Shown one piece after another: positions 1-8,432 of a DNA stretch of 64,000 nt. Source of the DNA: Alphaproteobacteria bacterium AO1-B (GTDB lineage: Bacteria > Pseudomonadota > Alphaproteobacteria > Rhizobiales > Stappiaceae); assembly GCA_001890945.1 (NCBI GenBank), contig MLAX01000002.1:744001-808000 (forward strand), written 5' to 3'. The notes below the pieces were generated by a model, which saw nothing but the letters and a program-made list of their open reading frames with translations, was not told where the DNA came from and made no database searches. The translations under genes were made by a program, and so were the position numbers. Each line of letters opens with the position of its first letter. Positions within the stretch are counted from its first letter, which is position 1.

Positions 1-2
1 GG

Positions 3-1088
3 TGGCTTCGAGGCGGGCTCGCCATGGCCTCACTCGGCGCATGCGGTCTGTTTGCCGCGATTTCGGGTTCAAACTCCGCCACCACCGCAACGATCGGTTC
101 GATGTTGCATCCCGAAATGGTCAAGGGCGGCTATGATGAGCGCTTCTCCGCTGCAACAGCAGCAGCAGGTGGAACTGTCGGTATCATTATCCCACCGTCG
201 ATTATTTTCATCGTCTATGGGTTTCTTATGAACTTGCCGATTTCGGACCTTTTCGTTGCGGGTATCGTGCCCGGCGCGCTCATGGTCATCGGAATGCAAT
301 TCGCCTGCTGGATTATTTGCCGCATCAACGGTTGGGGCTTTTTGATCCCACTCCAGTTGAACCGCGTGCTTAAAACCGCTTTCGGTGCATGGCTTGGCTT
401 TTTTGCAATCGGTCTTGTCCTTTGGGGCATCTACACCGGGAAGTTTTCACCGACCGAAGCAGCAGGTGTCACAGTTGGTTTCTGTATTATCGCAGGGCTT
501 CTATCCTGGCTCGTCAGCCGCCTGACGCGACAGAACCGCGATCGCACGTGGCAGGAAAAGAACTATGCGGAAATGCTGGTCGTCGAGGGCTTCACGCTCT
601 GGCAGGTGCCGGGGATCACGATGCGTTCGGCCGAGATCACCGGCATCCTTGCTCCGTTGATCGCAATTTCTGTGGTGATGCAACAGATCCTATCGCTACT
701 CGGAGCGCAGCAGGTTATCGGCGATTTCGTAACCTCCATGGGCGGTTACTATGCGGTTTTGTTTACCGCGATGATCATCGTGTTTTTCTCCGGCATGGTG
801 TTGGAATCCCTTCCGGTCACGATCATTCTTGCGCCTATCCTTGCCCCGATCGCTGCAAGTGTGGGTGTCGATCCGATCCACTTCTCGGTAATCTTTCTCG
901 TTGGCGCTTCTATCGGGTTTATTACACCGCCTTACGGACTAAACCTTTATGTGGCATCTGGCGTAACGGGAGTGCCATATTTCCGGCTCTTGCGCTATAC
1001 GGTGCCTTATCTGGTAGCGCTGATCGGAGTATGGATATTTGTTTCTCTTACGCCCGAGGTCGCGCTATTCTTGCTTCCAGACAGATAG
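3..1088 (+). CDS. dctM: TRAP transporter large permease (DctM-like), 5' end cut by window edge
   Basis: This is the large membrane subunit of a TRAP transporter, which uses the ion gradient to import an organic acid delivered by a periplasmic binding protein. The reading frame is open from the first bases of the window, so an upstream part of the gene is missing; about 361 residues are visible of the usual 425-430. The visible protein starts in the conserved stretch around SGSNSATTATIG and continues as alternating hydrophobic helices, with GGTVGIIIPPS (an essentially diagnostic DctM motif) and a closing segment around GFITPPYGLNLYV. The binding protein and small permease genes would lie upstream of the window. 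The IclR gene begins 9 bases downstream, suggesting co-transcription. The family is clear; the substrate cannot be read from the sequence. Confidence 0.95.
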   Translation, partial: WLRGGLAMASLGACGLFAAISGSNSATTATIGSMLHPEMVKGGYDERFSAATAAAGGTVGIIIPPSIIFIVYGFLMNLPISDLFVAGIVPGALMVIGMQFACWIICRINGWGFLIPLQLNRVLKTAFGAWLGFFAIGLVLWGIYTGKFSPTEAAGVTVGFCIIAGLLSWLVSRLTRQNRDRTWQEKNYAEMLVVEGFTLWQVPGITMRSAEITGILAPLIAISVVMQQILSLLGAQQVIGDFVTSMGGYYAVLFTAMIIVFFSGMVLESLPVTIILAPILAPIAASVGVDPIHFSVIFLVGASIGFITPPYGLNLYVASGVTGVPYFRLLRYTVPYLVALIGVWIFVSLTPEVALFLLPDR

Positions 1089-1097
1089 GGAAACTGA

Positions 1098-1877
1098 ATG
1101 TCGGTAGACGCAGAAGCGGATGCAAAGGGACAAATTCCGACGAACCTGAGGCTTTTGCTGATCTTCGAAGAGGTCGCACGCTCCGGGGTTCCGGTTACTG
1201 GCGCCACATTGGCCGAGACACTGAACCTGCCCAAACCCACTGTTTACAGGCTTTTGACCACAGCAGAAGAAGAAGGGTTTCTACAGCGCGACGTCGACGG
1301 TAAATCCTTTGGGCCGGGGCGCAGGCTCCGCCACCTTGCAGGCAACACGCTGTCATCGCAACGGATGAGGACCGAGCGATTGATCGTGATGAAAGCCCTG
1401 GCCGAGGAGGTGGGCGAGACGTGTAATCTCGCTGCGCCCGGCCGGTTTGGAATGGTTTATCTTGACCGAGTCGAAACGCATTGGCCGTTGCGCATTCAGC
1501 TGCGCATTGGGTCTCATGTCCCGTTCCATTGCACGGCAAGCGGTAAGATGTACTTGTCGTCATTGCGAACGGAGAAGCTGGACCGCTTGCTGTCCTGGAT
1601 GGAGTTCGAGAAACACACGCCAAAAACAATCACCGATAAAAATCTTTTGCGTGAGGAGCTCGCAACGACCCGGACCAGGGGCTATTCAACCGACAATGAA
1701 GAATTGCTGGAAGGCATGGCAGCGATTGCAGTGCCCCTGAAGGATAGCGAAGGCCGATTGCTTACGACGCTCTCCATACACGCACCCGTACAACGTTTGT
1801 CCTTCGAAAACCTTGTATCGGTGTTGCCAGCTTTGCGGGAGGCAGCCGCCAAGATCGAGGAACTCGCGCTAAACTGA
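1098..1877 (+). CDS. IclR family transcriptional regulator
   Basis: A 259-residue regulator with the IclR layout: an N-terminal winged helix-turn-helix at about residues 15-75 (LLLIFEEVARSGVPVTGATLAETLNLPKPTVYRLL is the helix region, with its LNLPKPTVYRLL recognition part) and a C-terminal effector-binding domain at about 90-255 (TASGKMYLS and the GYSTDNEELLEGMAAIAVP stretch are typical). The ATG is 9 bases after the TRAP permease stop, so it is probably the last gene of that operon and controls it; this is inferred from position. IclR proteins usually sense a small organic acid. No terminator with a T-run follows within about 100 bases. Confidence 0.93.
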   Translation: MSVDAEADAKGQIPTNLRLLLIFEEVARSGVPVTGATLAETLNLPKPTVYRLLTTAEEEGFLQRDVDGKSFGPGRRLRHLAGNTLSSQRMRTERLIVMKALAEEVGETCNLAAPGRFGMVYLDRVETHWPLRIQLRIGSHVPFHCTASGKMYLSSLRTEKLDRLLSWMEFEKHTPKTITDKNLLREELATTRTRGYSTDNEELLEGMAAIAVPLKDSEGRLLTTLSIHAPVQRLSFENLVSVLPALREAAAKIEELALN

Positions 1878-2134
1878 TCCAAGCCACCTCAAAAGAAGGT
1901 TTCTGCGCGATAGAAGTTAAGCCTGAATGGCGTTTCCCGCGAAAGCGCAGGCACGTGACTTCAGCTGAAACAGGTCACCTAGGGTTGGGGGTGGAGAAAG
2001 GCACTTACCCGCCTCTAACTCTTAAAAAACCTAACGTGTTGCCGGCGACGCTGTCCAACGCTGTGCCAGCTGGCGAAAGCCCGGTGCCGAGTTTCGGAAG
2101 GGAACCGGTCTTTTTGTCAGGCTTAGACTTCAAC

Positions 2135-2575
2135 TCACCTGCTAAGGGAATCTGCCTTTACGTCACAGGACGCCGTCATGGCGTCAGGCTCCCAATAGAG
2201 GTCGACGTGGCTGAATTCCGCGAATGCGCGGACTTCGAGGGTGTTTGTCAGCCGATCAATGAAATTTGTGGAACAGATCGACGTCGCGGCGCTCGGCCCA
2301 TAGATCACCATCGTTGGTTGCGTGATTTTATCTGCGTAGTGCTCGGCAATGTAGATCAACGATTGCATTGGCTGATCGCCGAAATGTGCTGCGGTGAAGT
2401 TCTTGACCTTTCCGGGGCCTGCAACGCTATCCTTGTAGGTATCGTCTGACATCGGAATGCTCGAGGCATTGAACTCTTCTTGGGTCATGTTGTCTTGTAG
2501 AACGATCAGCCAAGTGTAATCCGCTTCTCCAGTCTTAATCATTTTTTGCTTAGACGCACTTGCATCGGCAGCGTC
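2135..2575 (-). pseudogene. C-terminal remnant of an alpha/beta hydrolase (YcjY/dienelactone hydrolase-like)
   Basis: About 145 codons on the minus strand resemble only the C-terminal third of YcjY-like alpha/beta hydrolases: a QPTMVIYG strand, then a loop, then FSHVDLYWEPD, where the His-Val-Asp-Leu-Tyr matches the catalytic-histidine region of the family. No oxyanion motif and no GxSxG nucleophile elbow are present, so the catalytic domain is gone. The reading frame runs out into the dispersed coding-like repeat at 2575-2753, which sits exactly where the missing upstream part should be. The fragment could still be transcribed, for example from the ATG at 2542, but it cannot be an active hydrolase. 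The family call is moderately sure; that it is broken is more certain. Confidence 0.6.
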
Positions 2576-2753
2576 CGGCCGGCCCATCGACACAGCCCGG
2601 CTGAAGTCCGCCCAGAAGGTGACGGCCCTCCTGGTTCAGAAACTCGGCGACGACTACCAGCCGTTTTTCATGCGTCTGGAAACCGAGCTCGCACAGCACG
2701 AATCCAAGGAAGCCGCCCGCGCGCGGGTGCAAAAGGTTCTGGAGGATGGGTGA
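2575..2753 (+). repeat. Dispersed coding-like element, copy A (most complete)
   Basis: This stretch is the best preserved of five related intergenic segments. Read in the frame ending at the TGA at 2751-2753 it gives about 58 codons with no stop: PIDTARLKSAQKVTALLVQ, then LGDDYQPFFMRLETELAQH, ending RARVQKVLEDG and the stop. The other copies are at 11255-11315, 17285-17422, 22573-22744 and 24407-24540, all in the same orientation. It looks like the 3' end of a gene without its 5' part. Its left edge coincides with the truncation point of the hydrolase remnant. I do not recognise the protein; no transposase is attached. Confidence 0.6.
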
Positions 2754-2998
2754 GGATCGGCAAAGAGCACGGCCCATGTTCACGGCCCGTTTTTACGCCA
2801 CACACCCGCACATTCAGGCAAGAAAAGCCCCGACACCCCCCTCTGATGTCATCCACGACTTGATCGGTGATCCACTCGATTCCAGAGGCTCGCGAAAGAC
2901 CGATCACGCCACCCAACAGACAGTATCAAACGCCAAACCGAAAAGGCCGCTGCGACCCCATAAACCCATGGTCCTCGCGCGACCATCAATGCACCCAA

Positions 2999-4750
2999 TC
3001 ATTGAACTTCAATAGTGATGTTCGGCTGTTCGCCAAGAACTAACTCAAAAACTTCCGAGGTGGCGTCATTGCCGATTTGCAATTTGTGCCGGCCGGGTTT
3101 GCCAATCCCAGTTCCCTTCGGAGTTCCCCAGGCAAAACCTGTTTTAACAAATCCTGATTTGTCGTCACGCTCTGACAATAGTGTTACCCCTTTGACAGCT
3201 CCGCCATCTTGTTTGGTGACGTTGTAGCTGAACAAGACAGCGTCCATTGTGAATGGACCCGTCAGCTGATCCCCAGGCTTGACTTCGATTGGAAACCGTT
3301 TTTCAACGCGCCCTAATTGACGATCCATCACAACCTCAAGATCATACTTGCCGGGCTTTACAGTTTTTTTGGTGCCATAGTATCCGATGATAACCTTGCT
3401 GCCAGAGCCTTCCGGGAACAGCGTCAGAAAACCGAAATTTACCTCCTGCTGTGCACCCGCATTGAGAAAGACCTTTGGCGCGACAGTGCCACTGCGCAGG
3501 TCAAAGGTGTGTTCGACCTGTTTGCCCGCAACCAGTTCGATTTCGGTCGAATCCGTAACGTTGCCGCCCACGTTGACCGTGACCTTGTATTTTCCTGCAT
3601 TGAGCCATGTTTCGGCCGGCGCACCCTGGTTGTTGAAAGCTGAGGCAATTTCACTGCCAACTTCACCGTTCACCACCGGGTAGAACTTGTAGAGCGCTGT
3701 TTGTGCGACTTGTTTGTCTTCCTCACTAACAAGAGCAAATGTTGTGATGCTACCTGCGTTCAGGTTGAGCGCGCCGATCTGCTGACCGTCTTCACCAATT
3801 TCAATCTTCCCCTTAGCAACGGCAGTGGAATTGAACAAGCGCGCGGTGACGTCATATGAGCCGGAAGCAAATTGGTGTGTGTCCTCAGGATAGATGACGC
3901 CGAGGCCCGCGTGATGTTGAACGCCGTCCTTGAGTACATTCCAGTTCACGTCCAGGGGCTTTAGTCTGTCACAGGTCTCGCACAGTTTTCCATAGAGCAG
4001 CGTTGAGGGATCTTCTTGTGTTGGAACGGGCAACCTGTCATTGCCCTGGCCCGCACTGGTATTGCCCGCGCCATCGTCAGTGACGACGGCGACCGTATTC
4101 GTGATCGCTTCCTTCAACTCTTGGGCATTATTGGCTCGGAAGAACTGGCCGCCTGTGGACGTCGCAATGCATTGCAACTGCTCGAATTCCACATCGTTCA
4201 CATCAAATCCGATCACGTGAGCCCTAAAGTTCACATTGAGTTGTTTGATGACCTGGACTTCCTGGCAAGGGTTTCTTTGGCAAGTTTCTAATCCATCCGA
4301 CACGAGTACGATGTCGACTTTTTTGCCCGTAAACGCACCCGTCGAAACGGCCGCCAAACCAAGGGAAGCCGCAATTGGCGTTTTTCCTCGAGGGCTGACA
4401 CTTTGCACTTTCTGGATGAAAGTCTGACGGTCTCCAAAACCTGGTGTCGAGATGATCTCAATGTCGTTGCAATCATCCTTGCGGCGATGCCCATACATCA
4501 TCAAACCCATGGGCGTTGAGAAATCCCAATCCCGGATCAAGTCCGTCATCGTGGTTTTGGCGATCGATATTTTCGCCTCGCCGTCAATCTGTCCCCACAT
4601 GGAATTGGACCCATCCAGAACCATCATGACAGTTCGTTTTTCCGGGTCACTTGCCAATTCTTGTGCATTCAGCGGCCCAGGGAGCGCTGAAAGACCGAAA
4701 GAACACAGGGTTGCAAGAAGCACTCTTTTCAGGGGGCTTGAAAGGCTCAA
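2999..4750 (-). CDS. Exported von Willebrand factor A domain protein
   Basis: A secreted or periplasmic protein with one VWA domain. From the chosen start the protein has 583 residues: a signal peptide (about 1-29, with LLATLCSFGLSALPGPLNA), then a VWA domain at about 40-230 with an intact metal-ion-dependent adhesion site (Asp46-Gly-Ser48-Asn-Ser50, DGSNSMWG, followed by SPRGKTPIAASL and the LVSDGLETC strand), and a C-terminal half of repeated beta-rich segments (about 290-583). A CxxC pair lies near LCETCDRL. The frame is open to an ATG at 4882, but the TTG at 4750 has GGAG seven bases upstream and puts the signal peptide right at the N-terminus, so I prefer it. VWA proteins bind ligands through the metal site; partner unknown. 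It stands alone. Confidence 0.85.
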   Translation of the reverse strand: MSLSSPLKRVLLATLCSFGLSALPGPLNAQELASDPEKRTVMMVLDGSNSMWGQIDGEAKISIAKTTMTDLIRDWDFSTPMGLMMYGHRRKDDCNDIEIISTPGFGDRQTFIQKVQSVSPRGKTPIAASLGLAAVSTGAFTGKKVDIVLVSDGLETCQRNPCQEVQVIKQLNVNFRAHVIGFDVNDVEFEQLQCIATSTGGQFFRANNAQELKEAITNTVAVVTDDGAGNTSAGQGNDRLPVPTQEDPSTLLYGKLCETCDRLKPLDVNWNVLKDGVQHHAGLGVIYPEDTHQFASGSYDVTARLFNSTAVAKGKIEIGEDGQQIGALNLNAGSITTFALVSEEDKQVAQTALYKFYPVVNGEVGSEIASAFNNQGAPAETWLNAGKYKVTVNVGGNVTDSTEIELVAGKQVEHTFDLRSGTVAPKVFLNAGAQQEVNFGFLTLFPEGSGSKVIIGYYGTKKTVKPGKYDLEVVMDRQLGRVEKRFPIEVKPGDQLTGPFTMDAVLFSYNVTKQDGGAVKGVTLLSERDDKSGFVKTGFAWGTPKGTGIGKPGRHKLQIGNDATSEVFELVLGEQPNITIEVQ

Positions 4751-5235
4751 TGGTCTACTCCGAAACAAATGAAATTGAGTTGGAGAATGGTCGAGCGAAG
4801 AAATGCCCGTCTCCAATCTCGTTTTTTTGATCCACCGCCAATACTGAGGAATGAAAAACGGTTGCCGACAATAGGCACGCACGCTGTTGAGAAATTGTGA
4901 TCATACTTTGTCCAAAATGTACTTTTGAAAAGACGGGCAATAAAACATTGATATCTTCAGTATGCGGTTTGGCTTCGAGACCCTGATAGAACAATAACGA
5001 TCGATAATTGGAAAGAGTTTGCTTGAAGTTTTTTGGAAACGGGCGAAGATTTCTGGAAATTTCCAACTATTCCTTGAATTGTAACGCACAGTTTTCCCGC
5101 TTATGAAAACCCAATATCCGCCAAAGACAGGCCATGCCGCCTTCGGAACATGTTTGAGCGGACTGATACGCGATGTCGGAATTGCCTCCGATAATCAGCT
5201 TGCGCGCAAGGCTATGTGGCTCAAACAAGCGCAAG
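4751..5235. other. Intergenic region, no supported gene
   Basis: About 480 bases between the VWA gene and the transporter remnant. Only short open frames are present, none with a convincing ribosome-binding site or recognisable product. The stretch 4883-5100 is clearly more AT-rich than its surroundings and probably holds the VWA gene promoter, but I cannot pick a single promoter. Confidence 0.5.
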
Positions 5236-5340
5236 TCATGAAAACCGATCAGGACGGCGAGCAGCGGCGAGTTTCCGGGGTCTAGGATCTGGTATCCACG
5301 TCCGGCGCCAATCCCGCGGCTGCGGCGGCACCTGCTCTAA
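5236..5340 (-). pseudogene. Remnant of the C-terminus of an MFS exporter gene
   Basis: On the minus strand this segment encodes an Ala/Gly run (AGAAAAGLAPDVD), then after a frameshift and a stop PGNSPLLAVLIGF. Both parts align with the C-terminus of the intact exporter at 9786-10997 (GAGAAAATGVALD followed by ATLLAILIGFSG), and the DNA around 5240-5335 is visibly similar to 9855-9950. It is therefore a decayed piece of a second copy or close paralog of that exporter. The rest of the gene is absent. It lies just downstream of the LysR gene. Confidence 0.6.
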
Positions 5341-5419
5341 ACCGCCGAAAAACGGTCCGGCAACATACCTCTGCCGGTCAAGGGCCTTTGCCTCAGCCAG
5401 AACGTATTGGAAACACCAA

Positions 5420-6295
5420 CTACGATCTGAGGGGGGCAAAGGCATCACCAATCCAGTGCGCCAGGCGTCGTGCCGCCTCACTCAACTCCGAACGTCCTGG
5501 ATCGATCAACCCATAGTTTGATCCGTCTTTAACAAACCCGAGCGGCGCGATCAGGCGCCTTCTTTCGATATCATCGCAGGCCACGATATGTGGGCAAACC
5601 GCGACGCCAAGCCCGCTGGCGGCTGCTTCAGCCAGCAGGAAATGGTGATCAAACAATCTGATTTCCGCAGGTTTGGGTGCCTCCGGGTTCTGATCCAACC
5701 AGGCCGACCATGCATCCGGCCTGGTTTTGCTGCCCAGACCGATAAAGCCGCCGGCTTGGAAAGCACCAAGCATTTCCGGAACCATCACGACCCCCACCCT
5801 CTCACCAAACAACGGGATAATCCGCCAGTCGGGATCAACTGGAAAATCCAGACGGCGCACGGCCAGTGTCACACCATCCCGAGCGAAATTAAGTGTCCCA
5901 CCACCAACAGACAAGTGAACCGGGATATCGGGGTGTGCCTCCTGAAACTGGCTCAGTCTGGGGATGAGCCATCGCATAGCGACAGATCGCTCACAGGAAA
6001 GCACGATCGGCGCATGCGTTTCCTTAACGCGGATCGAGGTCAACGTTTTGGAGATCAAAGCGAGAGCCTGGCCGACAGCCTCGGAGAGAACCTTGCCCTC
6101 CGGGGTCATGGCAATGCCGCGCCCTTCAGGGGTGACCAAGGGAATTTGCAGATCGCGAGATAGCTTGGTGATGCGCCTACTTACCGCCCCGTGTGTTAAG
6201 GCCAAATCGTCGGCGGCAGCCCGCACAGAGCCAAGCCTTGCAACGGCTTCAAACGCACGCAGGTCATCGAGGGAGGGAATTTCGGATCTTTTCAT
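5420..6295 (-). CDS. LysR family regulator (GcvA-like), probable regulator of the tetronate operon
   Basis: A LysR-type regulator of 291 residues from the chosen start. The winged HTH is at about residues 6-66 (LDDLRAFEAVARLGSVRAAA, HGAVSRRITKL) and the co-inducer domain at about 88-290 (IVLSCERSVAMRWLIPRL is GcvA/AmpR-like). The frame extends to a TTG at 6325, but the ATG at 6295 begins at the usual distance from the HTH and keeps the operator palindrome at 6298-6312 outside the coding region. It is divergent from the kinase-pdxA2-fusion operon with about 75 bases between them, the standard arrangement for a LysR gene and its target. The inducer is presumably a sugar acid or a phosphorylated intermediate (inference). 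Confidence 0.92.
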   Translation of the reverse strand: MKRSEIPSLDDLRAFEAVARLGSVRAAADDLALTHGAVSRRITKLSRDLQIPLVTPEGRGIAMTPEGKVLSEAVGQALALISKTLTSIRVKETHAPIVLSCERSVAMRWLIPRLSQFQEAHPDIPVHLSVGGGTLNFARDGVTLAVRRLDFPVDPDWRIIPLFGERVGVVMVPEMLGAFQAGGFIGLGSKTRPDAWSAWLDQNPEAPKPAEIRLFDHHFLLAEAAASGLGVAVCPHIVACDDIERRRLIAPLGFVKDGSNYGLIDPGRSELSEAARRLAHWIGDAFAPLRS

Positions 6296-6297
6296 TT

Positions 6298-6312
6298 GTG
6301 ATAAATTATCAC
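6298..6312. promoter_or_regulatory. LysR-type operator, perfect 15-bp palindrome
   Basis: GTGATAAATTATCAC is a perfect palindrome around a central A. It contains the LysR box T-N11-A (T at 6299, A at 6311). It lies between the divergent LysR and kinase genes, 3 bases before the LysR ATG, where an autorepressing and activating site is expected. Confidence 0.6.
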
Positions 6313-6369
6313 CGATACTGGTCAAAAGAAATTGATTTATGGAGATTATCCGTTTGTTATGCTCACCAT

Positions 6370-7434
6370 ATGAAGCAAATGCAACGACCTATCCCTCAGA
6401 TTGGCATTCTGGCAGATGACTTGACCAGCGCAGCTGATGGCGGCGCGCCCTTCCGGCGAACTGGTCTTTCTGTAACCGTAACGCGTGGAGCCTTAGGCGT
6501 TGTGCCAACACCTTCGGAAGTATGGTCCGTTGATTGCGCCACCCGGTCACGGAGTGCGGATGCCGCGACCAAAATGACAGCTCAAGCAACGCAGACGATT
6601 GCTAGCGCTCCGGTTCTTTACAAGACAATCGACAGCACCTTGCGGGGGCACATTAGAGCGGAAATTGGTGCAGCTTTTCGTGCCAGCGGGCGAAAGCACC
6701 TCGTGGTGGCGCCGGCCTTTCCGGACGCCGGGCGCGTTACCGCTGGTGGCATTCAGTATGTGAACGGCGTTCCCCTGTGCCAATCGTCCTATGCCGACGA
6801 TCCTGCCCATCCTGCCACAACATCGCGCATCGCAGACCTCCTGCCATCCGCGATCCCGGATGTAACCATTCTGGATGCGATTACACAGGAGGAACTGAAC
6901 CGGAAGGTGACTGAGATAGAAGACACTGAAGATACACTTTGGGTTGGCTCCCCGGGAATGGCAATTGCATTGGCCAAGCGGTTTGCGAAGGTGCGTTCAT
7001 ATGAAATTGCACTCCCCGACTGCGCCTCGATCCTGATCGTGGTCGGCAGCGCAAATCCGGTTAGCCATCGGCAATTGACCCGGGTTGTGCAGCACCATCC
7101 CCAGACCAAGTGCCTTCTGGTGCCAAGCGATCGGGCCAACACGCCTGCCCAGGTCCTTTCCGACCTTGTGGAGCAAGCCATGGGTCATATCAGAGAATGT
7201 GACACGCTGATCGCAACCGGCGGGGACACGATGGATGCCCTGTTGAACCGGCTTTGTATTTGCCAGTTTACCTTGATCGGCGAATTGGAACGTGGCTTTC
7301 CCCTTGCCACCGCCACGCTGCCAGATGGGCGCGCGTTTACGCTTGGAATAAAGGCTGGTGGTTTTGGCGATGACGCCACATTGCTGCGCGCGGTCGATGG
7401 GCTGAGCGCCGGGAAACAGAAGGCAATTAGATGA
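6370..7434 (+). CDS. Four-carbon acid sugar kinase family protein (DUF1537; D-threonate/D-erythronate kinase-like)
   Basis: A DUF1537-family kinase of 354 residues. Characterised members (DtnK, DenK, OtnK) phosphorylate C4 sugar acids at O4. The N-terminal substrate domain carries ILADDLTSAADGG (residues 13-25, the family's DDxT motif) and KTIDSTLRGH; the C-terminal nucleotide-binding part has ATGGDTMDALL, corresponding to the glycine-rich ATP loop. It is shorter than the usual 410-430 residues. The ATG at 6370 is chosen because the family's N-terminal motif follows directly, although the frame is open further upstream. Its ATGA stop overlaps the next gene, which is PdxA2-like; this pairing matches the published D-threonate/D-erythronate route to dihydroxyacetone phosphate. 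Which isomer is used is not readable here. Confidence 0.87.
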   Translation: MKQMQRPIPQIGILADDLTSAADGGAPFRRTGLSVTVTRGALGVVPTPSEVWSVDCATRSRSADAATKMTAQATQTIASAPVLYKTIDSTLRGHIRAEIGAAFRASGRKHLVVAPAFPDAGRVTAGGIQYVNGVPLCQSSYADDPAHPATTSRIADLLPSAIPDVTILDAITQEELNRKVTEIEDTEDTLWVGSPGMAIALAKRFAKVRSYEIALPDCASILIVVGSANPVSHRQLTRVVQHHPQTKCLLVPSDRANTPAQVLSDLVEQAMGHIRECDTLIATGGDTMDALLNRLCICQFTLIGELERGFPLATATLPDGRAFTLGIKAGGFGDDATLLRAVDGLSAGKQKAIR

Positions 7435-8432
7435 CTGATCAAGAAAAACCCTTGGCCATCACAATGGGCGACCCATCCGGGATCGGGCCAGAGATTGTCG
7501 CGAAGGCGTTGATCGCAAGGCCCGAGGTGCGCGCCTTGGTGTTCGGCTGTCCGAGCGTGATGGAACGGGCTGTCGAAATTGTTGGGGCCGGTCATAATGT
7601 ACGGGGGTTGCATTGCGTGCAAGACGCTTGTTTCGCACAGGGGGAGATCGAGGTTGTGCGTTGTGGCAAGCTGACCGAGCTTCCCGCAATGGGACAAATC
7701 CAGGCAACAAGTGGGCGAGCCGCTTTTTGCGCTATCCGGCAGGCCATAGTTAGCGCGCTGGAGGGAGAAGTATCCGGGATCGTCACAGCCCCGATCCATA
7801 AAGAGGCATTGTCTCAAGCCGGCATTGCCTATCCTGGTCACACCGAAATGCTCGCCGACCTAGGCGGTGCAGACCGCGTCGCAATGCTGCTTGGAAATGA
7901 CGAGATTCGAACCGTCCTCGTCACCATTCACTGCTCGTTATCGGACGCCATCAAAGGCGGGAATTTCGGGGCGCAGAAAACGGCAATAAGGCTGGCGCAT
8001 GAGGGCGCCACAGCCTTGGGATACGACAATCCACGCGTGGCTGTTGCAGGCCTGAACCCCCATGCCGGAGAAGGTGGAATGTTTGGCAGAGAAGAGCTCG
8101 AGGTCATCACGCCTGCAATCAAGGCCGCTCAGGCCGAAGGCATCAACGCCTCCGGACCTTGGCCAGGTGACACGGTGTTTATGATGGCACGCCAAGGTCA
8201 GTTCGATATTGTCGTGGCGCAATACCACGATCAGGGGCTGATCCCCATCAAATATATGGGGCTGGAGAAAGGTGTAAACATCACCCTTGGTCTGCCCTTC
8301 GTGCGCACCAGCCCTGATCACGGCACTGCATTCGACATTGCCGGAACCGGCAAGGCCGATGCCGCCAGCCTTCTGACCGCGATAAGTTATGCGGGCAAAC
8401 TCGTGGCATCCCAAAGTAGAGGAATCGCCTGA
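7431..8432 (+). CDS. pdxA2: PdxA2-like 4-phospho-D-threonate/erythronate dehydrogenase
   Basis: A 333-residue member of the PdxA family. The family signatures are plain: ITMGDPSGIGPEI at the N-terminus, TAPIHKEAL, YPGHTEML, NPHAGEGGMFG, AQYHDQGLIPIK and TSPDHGTAFDIAG; the histidines in YPGHTE, in the AQYHDQG motif and in TSPDHGT are the expected metal and substrate ligands. PdxA proper makes pyridoxal phosphate, but neighbourhood with a DUF1537 kinase points to the PdxA2 branch, which oxidises and decarboxylates the 4-phosphate of a tetronate to dihydroxyacetone phosphate. It overlaps the kinase by 4 bases and the fusion gene by one base (TGATG), so the three are translationally coupled. The function call rests on context as well as homology. 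Confidence 0.9.
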   Translation: MTDQEKPLAITMGDPSGIGPEIVAKALIARPEVRALVFGCPSVMERAVEIVGAGHNVRGLHCVQDACFAQGEIEVVRCGKLTELPAMGQIQATSGRAAFCAIRQAIVSALEGEVSGIVTAPIHKEALSQAGIAYPGHTEMLADLGGADRVAMLLGNDEIRTVLVTIHCSLSDAIKGGNFGAQKTAIRLAHEGATALGYDNPRVAVAGLNPHAGEGGMFGREELEVITPAIKAAQAEGINASGPWPGDTVFMMARQGQFDIVVAQYHDQGLIPIKYMGLEKGVNITLGLPFVRTSPDHGTAFDIAGTGKADAASLLTAISYAGKLVASQSRGIA

